A program made the position numbers and the translations under genes. The notes beneath the pieces are model-generated. The model had not been told where the DNA came from. It was given only the letters and a program-made list of their open reading frames with translations, and did not search any database. Of a DNA stretch of 10,277 nucleotides, positions 1-6,965 are shown piece after piece. Within the stretch, counting starts at the first letter, position 1. Every line of letters begins with the position of its first letter. This DNA is from an uncultured Myxococcales bacterium (GTDB lineage: Bacteria; Myxococcota_A; UBA9042; DTJE01). The DNA lies in NCBI GenBank assembly GCA_937975765.1, contig CALJUR010000059.1:1-10277 (forward strand), in the 5' to 3' direction.

Positions 1-145
1 GAACCTCCGGGACGGGAAGCTGACCGTGGAGGAACTGGAGAAGCGCATCGCGCCCAGCACCGCCGCGAAGAAGGTCCCGAACCCGCCGCCCTACGCCCCG
101 GGGACGGACTACGGCCTGGTCCGCAGGGACAACCTGTCCTGGTGA
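1..145 (+). CDS. C-terminal end of an unidentified protein (5' truncated)
   Basis: An open frame enters from the left edge (first whole codon at 2-4) and gives 47 residues before TGA at 143-145. The visible part has a charged, probably helical stretch (residues 3-16, LRDGKLTVEELEKR), then a Pro-rich stretch, and ends in TDYGLVRRDNLSW. The DGKLTVEE string faintly recalls the second half of an EF-hand loop, but the position that should be Asp/Asn is Leu and the start of the loop is outside the window, so I do not assign it. The stop overlaps the GTG start of the next gene by 4 nt (GTGA), so the two are probably translationally coupled and may work together. Genes beside PqqD-M50 proteases often encode HlyD-like adaptors, transporters or peptide-modifying enzymes; nothing visible here decides between them. 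The frame is well supported; the function is unknown. Confidence 0.6.
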   Translation, partial: NLRDGKLTVEELEKRIAPSTAAKKVPNPPPYAPGTDYGLVRRDNLSW

Positions 146-1446
146 ACCCCCCGGCCCTCCCGGGCGCATGCGACACCCCCACGGACGGGGGCGATTGCCC
201 CGCCGATCCCCTGGACCCGCCGCCCCCTCTCCGGCCGGGGCTGGCCAGTTCGCGCCAGCGGCACCGCGGCGAGGACATGGTCATCGTCAAGGACCCCGGG
301 ACCCGCCGCTTCTTCCGGGTTTCCGCCGCCGCCTGGGAACTGGCGACCCGCTTCGACGGCAGGACGTCGATCGCGATGCTGGCCCGGGCCGATCGGACCG
401 GGGCAGGCGCCGGCGGCGAGGCCGGGCCCTTGCCGGTCACGCCCGGCGAGGTCCGGGAGGTGGCCCGCCGGATGGCCGCCCTGGGGCTGCTGGAGGACCC
501 GGCGAACGGGTCTCCCGATGCGGCCGCCGGGACCAGCCCGGAGGAGGCACGACGGCCACCGGGCGAACGACGCTCGATCCTGCACCTGCGCTGGTCCCTG
601 GGGGATCCCGACCGCCTGCTGGCCCGCGGCGCCCGGATCCTGGGCTGGCTGTTCACGACCCCCGCGGCCCTGGCCGGCACCGGGATCGTCGCGACCGCCG
701 CCGTCCTGTCCGTCGTCGCGGCCGACCGGGTGGGAAGGGCGATGGAGGCCGCCTTCGCGCCGGCCGGCCTCCCCTGGCTGTACGTGGCGACGGCGGCCAC
801 GCTGACCCTGCACGAGATGGCGCACGGGCTGACCGCCCGACGGTTCGGGGCCGAGGTCCGCGAGATGGGGGTCATGCTGCTGTACTTCCTGCCCTGCGCC
901 TACACCGACGTCACCGACGCCTACCGCATCCCCGGCAAGGGGGCGCGCATCGCGGTCTCGCTGGCCGGGAGCGCGGCGGACCTGCTGGCCTGGTCCCTCG
1001 CGACGCTGGCCGCGGCGGCGATGTCCCCGGGCGGGTGGCAGCCGGCCGTGGCGGGGGCCTTCATCGTCTCGGGCGGCCTGAAGACCGTCCTGTTCAACCT
1101 GAATCCCCTCATCCGGCTGGATGGCTACTACGTGCTGGTGGACCTGCTGGAGATGCCGAACCTGGGCTCCCGGGCCGATGCCGTCGTGGCGGATCGGCTG
1201 CGGGGATGGCTGGGCCGGGCATCGCGATCGCCCGAGCGGGGGCGGGACCGCAGGATCCTGGAGGTGTACGGCTGGCTCTCGCGGGCCTGGCTGGCCCTCG
1301 TGCTGGTCCTCGTGGGGACCTGGGTCGATGCCCGGCTGGTGGAAGGGTTCGGGGGCCTGGGCCGGGCGGCGTGGATCGCCGCGGCCCTGTGCGGGATCCT
1401 GGCGGGGATCGCCCGGCGGGTCGCGCGCCGGTCCCCGATGCGATAG
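142..1446 (+). CDS. PqqD-like domain / M50 (site-2 type) membrane zinc metalloprotease
   Basis: A 434-aa integral membrane protein. Residues about 30-118 resemble a PqqD-like winged-helix domain (LRPGL at 30-34, then DPGTRRFFRVS at 51-61 and a DGRT turn). This domain type binds leader peptides in RiPP systems and also heads many M50 proteins. The protease part follows. The zinc motif HEMAHG has His224, Glu225 and His228 within a membrane segment, and the third-ligand motif NPLIRLDG (321-328) provides Asp327. Likely membrane segments are about 166-194, 208-228, 268-292, 302-320, 380-400 and 408-424. The GTG start is preferred because it overlaps the upstream stop and keeps the conserved LRPGL segment; the later ATG at 277 would cut into the PqqD domain. 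Unlike many relatives it has no C-terminal HlyD-like domain. It probably cleaves or helps export a peptide or membrane-bound substrate; that substrate is unknown. Confidence 0.88.
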   Translation: MNPPALPGACDTPTDGGDCPADPLDPPPPLRPGLASSRQRHRGEDMVIVKDPGTRRFFRVSAAAWELATRFDGRTSIAMLARADRTGAGAGGEAGPLPVTPGEVREVARRMAALGLLEDPANGSPDAAAGTSPEEARRPPGERRSILHLRWSLGDPDRLLARGARILGWLFTTPAALAGTGIVATAAVLSVVAADRVGRAMEAAFAPAGLPWLYVATAATLTLHEMAHGLTARRFGAEVREMGVMLLYFLPCAYTDVTDAYRIPGKGARIAVSLAGSAADLLAWSLATLAAAAMSPGGWQPAVAGAFIVSGGLKTVLFNLNPLIRLDGYYVLVDLLEMPNLGSRADAVVADRLRGWLGRASRSPERGRDRRILEVYGWLSRAWLALVLVLVGTWVDARLVEGFGGLGRAAWIAAALCGILAGIARRVARRSPMR

Positions 1447-1484
1447 TATTTTCATCATCCAGGCCAGGACAGGACGGCGGGAAG

Positions 1485-1515
1485 CCCCCCGGGGGGACCC
1501 CGTCCGGGGAGGGGG
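1485..1515 (+). promoter_or_regulatory. GC-rich structured leader and ribosome binding site of the lipoprotein gene
   Basis: The 74-nt gap 1447-1520 contains a perfect CCCCCCGGGGGG palindrome (1485-1496), then CCCC-GTCC-GGGG (1498-1509), which can form a small hairpin. A strong purine-rich Shine-Dalgarno tract follows (GGAGG at 1508-1512, 8 nt before the ATG). Either C-run could pair with the G-rich Shine-Dalgarno tract, so the leader might limit translation. The pairing is visible; any regulatory role is inference. No convincing promoter is visible in this gap. Confidence 0.35.
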
Positions 1516-1520
1516 TGGAC

Positions 1521-3515
1521 ATGCGGCACGGCTTCGACCTTCGGGGACCGTTCCTGGGAGTGCTGCTGGCGCTGCTGGCCGGCACGGGGTGCTTCTCCTC
1601 GGGGAGCCCGGCCGCGGACCCGGGAGGAGGACTCGACGCCCTGCCGGACACGGACCTGGTCCCGGCGGATCCGGGAGAGACCGAGGTATCGGACCCCGGA
1701 GGACGGCCCGACCTGCCCGACGCGGACCCCGGTCCGGCCGACCCCGGAACGCCCGATCCCGGAACTCCCGACCCCGGCACTCCCGACCCCGGCACCCTCG
1801 ACCCCGGAACGCCCGACCCCGGCACACCCGACCCTGGAACGCCCGACCCCGGTTCCGAGGTGATCCCGCCCGAGTGCACCACGGACCTGGACTGCCGCGA
1901 CGTCCCGGTGGCCCCCTGCCACTACGCCCGCTGCGGCGCGTCCGGCACGTGCGAAACGGGGGACTTCGCCGACGGGACGCTCTGCGACGACGGGAACCCC
2001 GCCACCCGTTGGGACGCCTGCCGGGAGGGCCAGTGCGCGGGCTCGCCGGCCGACGAGGTCACCGTGCGCGGGGTGGTCTGGCGCTACTACTGCATGTTCT
2101 GCAACCCGGACAACATCGAGGGGACCTACTACATGGAGCCGGCGGGCGGCGTGGCCGTCCGGACGGACGGGGTTTCCGTGTACGACGGGGGCGAGCGCAC
2201 CACCGTCACCTCGGAGGACGGCTGCTCGGACTGGTGGGTGCCCGGTGCGCAGGCCGCGTGCGGTCAGTTCGAGGTCCGGGTCCCGCGCGGGTCCCGGGTG
2301 TCCCTGGTCGCCGATGGCGAGGACCCCGTCCCGGGGGATCCCGAAACGGGGCACCATGACGGGCGAAGCATCCTGCTGCGCCCGGAGTCGGACACCTTCG
2401 TCGTGATGGTCCTGGCGCAGCGCCAGCTGGTGTCCACGCTGGCCACGGCCTGGAAGGTCACGCCGGACCCGGCCAAGGGGATGGTGGTCGGCCTGGCCGC
2501 CCGCATGGACCCCGACTCCCAGTACCTCTTCTCGGATTTCCAGGCAGACGTCACGGTGTCGCTGACCCCGGCCCCCGCCAACGCGGACTTCCGGCAGGTG
2601 TACTTCGACTCCAAGACCCCCGCCAGCACGGCCCGGAAGGGCACCGACCCGGCCCAGCCCCTCTTCTTCGCGGCCAACCTCCCCGCCAGCCAGGGCGCGG
2701 GCGACTACACCGCGAAGGCCACCGGGGCGCCCGGCAGCACCCTGGGGTTCGACCCCGTGAACTTCCGCATCGCCCCGGACACGCTGACGTACGTCCCGGC
2801 CAGCCCGACCCTGCACGCCGTCGGCCGGGTCTGGGGATACACGGTGAAGGGGTTGTCCTTCCAGTACGATCCGGTCCCCGGCGTGCCCGTGGCCGCCTTC
2901 GAACAGGCCACGACCCCCCTGGCCCAGGCCGAGACGGGGACCTTCTGCACGGCCCCCTGGGACCCCCGGGAGTGGGACTGCGGCGCCTACGACCTTCCGC
3001 TGCCGTGGAAGCGGACGCTGTACCTGCACGTCCCCGGAAGCACCGGGTTCCTGGGGACCCTGACCCGCCTCTTTTCCACGGACACGGAGGCGGACCTCCC
3101 GGGAGTCATCGTCCTGGTCCAGCGCAGCGCGGTGGACCTGCTCTCGACCCTGTGGGGCGTGGAACTGGACCCCGCCAAGGGGCACCTGGTGGTGATGGTG
3201 GCGGGGATGTCGGTGGACCCGGCCGGGCTGGAGGGTCCCTTCTCCGGTTTCGTGGGCGACGCCACGGTCCGGGTGCAGCCGGCCATCGACTCCCCCGACT
3301 TCCGGCTGGCGTACTACGACCCGGCCGATCCCCTGAACCTGGAACGGGACCGCACCGCCGCGGACCTGCCCCTGGTGGTGGCGGTCAACCTCCCCGCCCG
3401 CGGGGCCGACGCCCCGTACCACCTGTCGGTGGAGCACGCCACCCTCTCCTGCCCGCCCGCGGACTTCCCCATCCAGCCGGGCACCGTGACCTACGTGGTG
3501 ATGTCCCCGGAATAG
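1521..3515 (+). CDS. Secreted lipoprotein with DPGTP spacer, Cys-rich segment and two tandem beta-type modules
   Basis: 664 aa; ATG at 1521 with GGAGG 8 nt upstream. Residues 1-24 form a signal peptide of lipoprotein type (FLGVLLALLAGTGC) with Cys24 as the likely lipidated residue, although Gly at -3 is not the usual Leu. An acidic Pro/Asp/Gly spacer follows, including eight DPGTP units (74-112). Next comes a Cys-rich segment (about 117-175, with a DGTLCDDGNP core) of the kind common in myxobacterial surface proteins. The rest consists of two related modules, about 181-429 and 431-664. Both open like a carboxypeptidase-regulatory or transthyretin-type sandwich (TVRGVVW / AVGRVWGY, then a Cys-Trp-Cys-Gly patch). 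Both continue with matching strings: VLAQRQLVSTLATAWKV against VLVQRSAVDLLSTLWGV, and DPAKG in each. No catalytic motif is seen. It is probably a cell-surface binding or structural protein of unknown ligand. Confidence 0.85.
   Translation: MRHGFDLRGPFLGVLLALLAGTGCFSSGSPAADPGGGLDALPDTDLVPADPGETEVSDPGGRPDLPDADPGPADPGTPDPGTPDPGTPDPGTLDPGTPDPGTPDPGTPDPGSEVIPPECTTDLDCRDVPVAPCHYARCGASGTCETGDFADGTLCDDGNPATRWDACREGQCAGSPADEVTVRGVVWRYYCMFCNPDNIEGTYYMEPAGGVAVRTDGVSVYDGGERTTVTSEDGCSDWWVPGAQAACGQFEVRVPRGSRVSLVADGEDPVPGDPETGHHDGRSILLRPESDTFVVMVLAQRQLVSTLATAWKVTPDPAKGMVVGLAARMDPDSQYLFSDFQADVTVSLTPAPANADFRQVYFDSKTPASTARKGTDPAQPLFFAANLPASQGAGDYTAKATGAPGSTLGFDPVNFRIAPDTLTYVPASPTLHAVGRVWGYTVKGLSFQYDPVPGVPVAAFEQATTPLAQAETGTFCTAPWDPREWDCGAYDLPLPWKRTLYLHVPGSTGFLGTLTRLFSTDTEADLPGVIVLVQRSAVDLLSTLWGVELDPAKGHLVVMVAGMSVDPAGLEGPFSGFVGDATVRVQPAIDSPDFRLAYYDPADPLNLERDRTAADLPLVVAVNLPARGADAPYHLSVEHATLSCPPADFPIQPGTVTYVVMSPE
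1740..1856 (+). repeat. In-frame 15-bp tandem repeat encoding DPGTP (8 units)
   Basis: Seven 15-bp units at 1740, 1755, 1770, 1785, 1800, 1815 and 1830, and a final 12-bp partial unit at 1845-1856, consensus GACCCCGGMACNCCC. Every unit encodes DPGTP except one DPGTL (1785) and the last DPGS. Units differ mostly at third codon positions. The tract makes a rigid, protease-resistant spacer between the lipidated N terminus and the folded modules. Such tracts vary in copy number between strains by slippage or recombination. Confidence 0.9.
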
Positions 3516-3518
3516 GTG

Positions 3519-4274
3519 TCAGGCGAGCCTCCCGCGCTGGAACAGGTCCTGCTGGCCGCGGGGGCTCCCGGGATCGCGGGGACCGCCCGGGGCGGCCGGG
3601 TCGTCCGCCAGCGGCCGGGCGCAGATCGGCGCGTCCAGGGAAGGGTTGCCGACGTACGGCCCCACGGGCACCGCCTCCCAGCCGGAATCCGGGGCCGGGG
3701 CCAGCATCGGCAGCAGCCGGGACGCCTCGCGCAGCCCGGGATCCAGCCACGGCCCGAAGGCGTCCCGGGGCAGGATCACCGGCATCCGGTCGTGCAGGCG
3801 CGCGACCAGCGCGTTGGGCGCCGTCGTCAGGATCGTGAAGGTCAGCAGCGGTTCGCCCCCGGGCGGCATCCAGCGCTCCCACAGGCCTGCGAAGACGAAC
3901 GGCCGGGCGTCGGCGCGACGGACCAGGAACGGCTGCCTGTGCCCCCCCCCGGGATCCTTGCGCCACTCGTAGAACCCGTCCGCGGGCACCAGGCAGCGGC
4001 GCCGCAGCAGGGCCTCCCGGAACGCGGGCCGGTCCGCCAACGTCTCGGACCGCGCGTTGATCATCCGGGCGCCCGCCGACGCGTCCTTCGCGAACGGCGG
4101 CACCAGGCCCCACCTCGGTTCGGCCCACTCGCGGTCGCCGGACGCACCAACGCGGACCACCGGCGCCGCCTGCGTCGGGGCGATGTTGTACCGCGGGCCG
4201 GGGGCGACGAACGGGACCCCCATCGCGTCGGCGGTCTCCTCGTCCAGCGCCACCAGTTTGTACCGTCCGCACAT
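3519..4274 (-). CDS. yedK: SRAP-family abasic-site protein (YedK/HMCES type, 'SOS response-associated peptidase')
   Basis: 251 aa. The family shields abasic sites in single-stranded DNA by forming a thiazolidine crosslink through Cys2, which is exposed after Met1 is removed, and may also process itself. All expected active-site features are present: MCGRY at the N terminus (Cys2), RYNIAPTQ (28-35), PRWGLVP (53-59), NARSE with Asn73, the LVPADGFYEW block with Glu103, and HDRMPVIL with His161. Spacing matches E. coli YedK (Cys2, Asn75, Glu105, His160) as I recall it. The start is fixed by the Cys2 requirement; the open frame extends 21 codons further upstream, but that would bury Cys2. A GGAGG lies only 1 nt before this ATG, too close for normal use, which with the promoter position suggests a leaderless message. 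Its stop is 3 nt from that of the convergent lipoprotein gene. I saw no LexA box upstream. Confidence 0.94.
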   Translation of the reverse strand: MCGRYKLVALDEETADAMGVPFVAPGPRYNIAPTQAAPVVRVGASGDREWAEPRWGLVPPFAKDASAGARMINARSETLADRPAFREALLRRRCLVPADGFYEWRKDPGGGHRQPFLVRRADARPFVFAGLWERWMPPGGEPLLTFTILTTAPNALVARLHDRMPVILPRDAFGPWLDPGLREASRLLPMLAPAPDSGWEAVPVGPYVGNPSLDAPICARPLADDPAAPGGPRDPGSPRGQQDLFQRGRLA

Positions 4275-4280
4275 GCCTCC

Positions 4281-4309
4281 ATGGAATCCCGGCCGCCCGG
4301 CGGTGTCAA
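4281..4309 (-). promoter_or_regulatory. Candidate sigma-70-type promoter of the SRAP gene
   Basis: On the minus strand TTGACA (4309-4304) is followed after 17 nt by TTCCAT (4286-4281), a 3-of-6 match to TATAAT. Transcription would start at about 4275-4273, which is the ATG itself, giving a leaderless mRNA. The -35 box is perfect and the spacing ideal; the -10 box is weak. Confidence 0.4.
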
Positions 4310-4330
4310 CCCGCGCCGCCCCGCACGGAG

Positions 4331-4359
4331 TTGACATCGGCCCTGTCCGTCCGGAGAAT
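4331..4359 (+). promoter_or_regulatory. Candidate sigma-70-type promoter of the Cys-rich peptide gene
   Basis: TTGACA (4331-4336), a 17-nt spacer, then GAGAAT (4354-4359), a 4-of-6 match to TATAAT. The start point would be near 4366, leaving a leader of about 30 nt with GGAGA at 4386-4390, 6 nt before the ATG. This is the best promoter-like sequence in the window. Confidence 0.55.
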
Positions 4360-4396
4360 TCAGTCGTTCCGGACCGTCTTCCAACGGAGACATCAA

Positions 4397-4633
4397 ATGC
4401 GCGCGTGGATCCTGGCCGTCGTCTTCGCGTTCTCGACCCTGGCGCCGTTCGTCGCCGAAGCCCGCTCGCTGAAACTGGAATTGTGCCTGGAACGCTGCCA
4501 GACGCGCTGTGCCGAGCGGTGCGACGTGAAGTACCTGTCGCGGACCGGCGCCAACCGGAAGTGCCGCGACAAGTGCGAGCGGAAGTACCAAAGGTGCGTC
4601 CAGAAGTGCGAGTTCAAGTACCGGCAGCGCTGA
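4397..4633 (+). CDS. Small secreted cationic protein with eight regularly spaced cysteines, unknown family
   Basis: 78 aa; I do not recognise the family. ATG at 4397 is chosen because GGAGA lies 6 nt upstream and a signal peptide begins there (MRAWILAVVFAFSTLAPFVAEA, likely cleaved after AEA, residues 20-22). A TTG in the same frame at 4331 coincides with the -35 box and is not a plausible start. The mature 56-residue part has about 18 Lys/Arg against 7 Asp/Glu (net about +11). Its cysteines are at mature positions 8, 12, 16, 20, 34, 38, 45 and 49: four at i/i+4 spacing, then two CX3C pairs 11 residues apart. This suggests two amphipathic helices pinned by disulfides or holding metal. Possible roles are antimicrobial or toxin-like peptide, periplasmic metal or redox protein, or structural envelope protein; none is established. 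It has its own promoter, and its 3' end overlaps convergent xdhB by 20 nt. Confidence 0.75.
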   Translation: MRAWILAVVFAFSTLAPFVAEARSLKLELCLERCQTRCAERCDVKYLSRTGANRKCRDKCERKYQRCVQKCEFKYRQR

Positions 4634-6965
4634 CCCGGCTCTCTTCCGCACAGGATCCCGCCGCCGCCACGGCCTCCAGCACCCGCTCGCTGCCGGCCGG
4701 CAGGACCAGGTCCGGGTACCGCCCCGGCGACGCCAGCGCCTCGCACACCGCGAAGAAGACGGACTCCCCGTACAGGAACGGCGGCTCGCCGATGGCCTTG
4801 GACCGCAGCAGCACCCGCGGGCCGCGGGGGTTGTCCAGGAACTCCACCAGGAAGCGTTCCGGGACGTCGCCGATGGTCGGCACCTTGTAGGTCGCCGCGG
4901 AGTCGCTGAGGATGCGGCCCCGCGGGTCCAGCACCAGTTCCTCGCCGGTACACCAGCCCATGGCCTGCACGAAGGCGCCGTGCACCTGGCCCAGGTCCAC
5001 CGCCGGGTTCAGGGACTGCCCCAGTTCGTGCACGATCGTGACCGCGTCCACGACCGTCGCGCCGGTCAGCAGGTCCACCGTGACCTCGGTGACCGCGGCG
5101 CCGCACACGTAGTAGGCGAACGGGGTGCCACGGCCCGTCTCGCGGTTGAACTCCACGCCGGGCGTCGCGAAGAAGCCGTGGGCGGCCAGGTCCACCCGGC
5201 GCGCGTACGCCTGCGCGACGACCTCCTCGAAGGACAGGGTGCGGCCCGGGGCGCGGTCGTCGAGGACCCGGCCGGCCTGGAAGCGCACGTGGCCGGGCGC
5301 CGGGGCCAGGCCGCCCGCCGGGTCCGCCAGCATCGACGCCGCCACCGGGCGCAGGCGGTCCAGGATCTGCCGGACCGCGTCCAGCGCCGCCGCGCCGTTC
5401 AGGTCGGCCCCGGTGGACGCCGCGGTCGGGGACATGTTCGCGACGCGGCGCGTGTTGGTGGACTCCACCCGCACGCGGTCCATGCCGATCCCCATCGCGT
5501 CCGCCACCACCCGTGCGATCTTCGCGTTGACCTGCTGGCCCATCTCGATCGCGCCGTGCGACACCGACACCGACCCGTCGCCGAAGACGTGCACCAGCGA
5601 ACCCGCCTGGTTCAGGAAGGCGGCGGTGAACGAGATCCCGAACTTGACCGGGGTGACGGCGATGCCCCTCTTGCGGGTCGCGGACTGGCGGTTGAACTCG
5701 TCGATGGTCTCCCGGCGCCGACCCCAGTCCGACCGTTCCGCGACGCGGTCCAACGCCTCCTCCAGCACGCAGCCGGTCACGGCCTGGCCGTAGGGCGTCA
5801 CGTCGCCCTCGCGGTACAGGTTCCGCCGCCGGACTTCCAGGGGGTCCAGGCCCAGGAAGGCGGCGACGCGCTGCACGGCCGACTCGATGGCGAAGACGCC
5901 CTGCGGCGCGCCGAAGCCCCGGAAGGCCGTCGCCGGCGGCAGGTTCGTGCGGCAGGCGCGGCCGACGATCCGGACATGCGGGATCGCGTAGGCGTTCTCG
6001 GCATGCAGCATCGAGCGCTCCAGCACCGACGTGCTGACGTCCGCCACGGCGCCGGCATTGGACCGGAGGTCGACCTCGTATGCCAGGATGCGCCCCTCGT
6101 CGTCGAAGGCGATCCTCCAGGGGCTGTCGTAGGCGTGGCGCTTGCCGGTCCAGCGCACGTCCTCGGCGCGCGTCAGCACCAGTTCCGCCGGGCGGCCCGT
6201 GCGGTGCGCGGCCAGCGCGGCCAGGCAGGCCCACGGCGTCGCCTGGGACTCCTTTCCGCCGAAGGCGCCCCCCAGCCGTCGCACGTCCACGCAGACGGCA
6301 TGGCGGGGCAGGCCCAGCACCGCCGATACCATGCGCTGGATCTCGGTCGGGTTCTGGGTCGACGAGTACAACGTCAGCGCCCCGTCCTCCTCGGGGATGG
6401 CCCGGCAGCGCTGCGTCTCCAGGTAGAAGTGCTCCTGTCCCAGGCTGCGGGCCACGCCGGACAGCACGTGGGGCGCCGACGCGAAGGCGGCGTCCGGGTC
6501 GCCCCGCTCGATCCGGCGGACCGGGCCCACATAGGAACCGCGCCGCACGGCCTCCTCGATGGTGAGGACCGGCGGCTCCTCCTCGATGTCCATCGCGACG
6601 TCCCGGGCCGCCTGCCTCGCGAGGCCCGGGTCTTCCGCGACGACGATCGCGACGGGCTCGCCGACGAAGGCCACCTCCCCGTCGGCCAGCAGCGTCTCGT
6701 CCGGCAGGATGCCGCCCACCTGGTTGGCGCCCGGGATGTCCCGCGCGGTCAGCACCGCCACGACGCCGGGCCTTGCCAGCGCGGCGCCGGCATCCACGCC
6801 CTTCAGCCGCCCGCGGGCCACCGGGCTCCCCACCACCGCCACGTGCAGCATCCCGGCCGGCGCCGGGTCGTCCCCCACGAACCTCGCCCGACCCGTCACC
6901 AGTTCACGACCCGACGGGTGCCCCGGCGAGGACCGGTCCGGGGAGTCCTTCGGAGTGCCGCTCAT
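4614..6965 (-). CDS. xdhB: Xanthine dehydrogenase, molybdopterin-binding subunit XdhB
   Basis: 783 aa, the usual length for the bacterial large subunit. It holds the molybdenum cofactor and oxidises hypoxanthine to xanthine and xanthine to urate, passing electrons to XdhA. Residues about 18-140 form the a/b hammerhead domain (GEPVAIVVAE); the rest is the cofactor domain. GGAFGGKE gives Glu239, LERSMLH gives Arg317, and AIGEPPF gives Glu727. They match the catalytic set Glu232/Arg310/Glu730 of Rhodobacter capsulatus XdhB and Glu802/Arg880/Glu1261 of the bovine enzyme, with identical 78-residue spacing between the first two. TAFRGFGAPQG (Arg349), HGAIEMGQQ (about 470) and TAASTGADLNG (about 512) are further family signatures. 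Having both Glu239 and Arg317 favours a purine substrate over aldehyde oxidase. ATG overlaps the xdhA stop by 4 nt (ATGA), so the subunits are coupled. It should act in the cytoplasm as an A2B2 complex. Confidence 0.94.
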   Translation of the reverse strand: MSGTPKDSPDRSSPGHPSGRELVTGRARFVGDDPAPAGMLHVAVVGSPVARGRLKGVDAGAALARPGVVAVLTARDIPGANQVGGILPDETLLADGEVAFVGEPVAIVVAEDPGLARQAARDVAMDIEEEPPVLTIEEAVRRGSYVGPVRRIERGDPDAAFASAPHVLSGVARSLGQEHFYLETQRCRAIPEEDGALTLYSSTQNPTEIQRMVSAVLGLPRHAVCVDVRRLGGAFGGKESQATPWACLAALAAHRTGRPAELVLTRAEDVRWTGKRHAYDSPWRIAFDDEGRILAYEVDLRSNAGAVADVSTSVLERSMLHAENAYAIPHVRIVGRACRTNLPPATAFRGFGAPQGVFAIESAVQRVAAFLGLDPLEVRRRNLYREGDVTPYGQAVTGCVLEEALDRVAERSDWGRRRETIDEFNRQSATRKRGIAVTPVKFGISFTAAFLNQAGSLVHVFGDGSVSVSHGAIEMGQQVNAKIARVVADAMGIGMDRVRVESTNTRRVANMSPTAASTGADLNGAAALDAVRQILDRLRPVAASMLADPAGGLAPAPGHVRFQAGRVLDDRAPGRTLSFEEVVAQAYARRVDLAAHGFFATPGVEFNRETGRGTPFAYYVCGAAVTEVTVDLLTGATVVDAVTIVHELGQSLNPAVDLGQVHGAFVQAMGWCTGEELVLDPRGRILSDSAATYKVPTIGDVPERFLVEFLDNPRGPRVLLRSKAIGEPPFLYGESVFFAVCEALASPGRYPDLVLPAGSERVLEAVAAAGSCAEESRVSAAGT

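Noticed and set aside
1..145. Upstream fragment as a RiPP precursor peptide for the PqqD-M50 protein
   Set aside because: The frame is open to the window edge so its length is unknown, and the visible tail has no core-peptide features such as clustered Cys, Ser or Thr.
1442..1452. GATAGTATTTT as a -10 region for the lipoprotein gene
   Set aside because: It is AT-rich for this genome, but no -35 partner is seen upstream in the coding end of the protease gene.
168..1520. Upstream in-frame extension of the lipoprotein reading frame
   Set aside because: It overlaps the M50 gene in another frame and is Arg/Gly/Pro shadow sequence; the signal peptide and Shine-Dalgarno place the start at 1521.
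109..1827. Long minus-strand open frames opposite the protease and lipoprotein genes (also 1455-3437 and 8456-10114)
   Set aside because: They are Arg/Pro/Gly-rich, without domain motifs, and lie opposite convincing genes; high GC removes stop codons from shadow frames.
1740..1856. CRISPR-like or satellite repeat
   Set aside because: Units are 15 bp with no spacers and stay in frame in a coding region.
4331..4396. TTG start giving a longer Cys-rich protein
   Set aside because: It would start on the -35 box and place 22 polar residues before a good signal peptide that has its own Shine-Dalgarno.
4275..4396. LexA/SOS box upstream of the SRAP gene
   Set aside because: No CTGT-N8-ACAG, GAAC-N4-GTTC or similar palindrome is present; the name 'SOS response-associated' does not require one.
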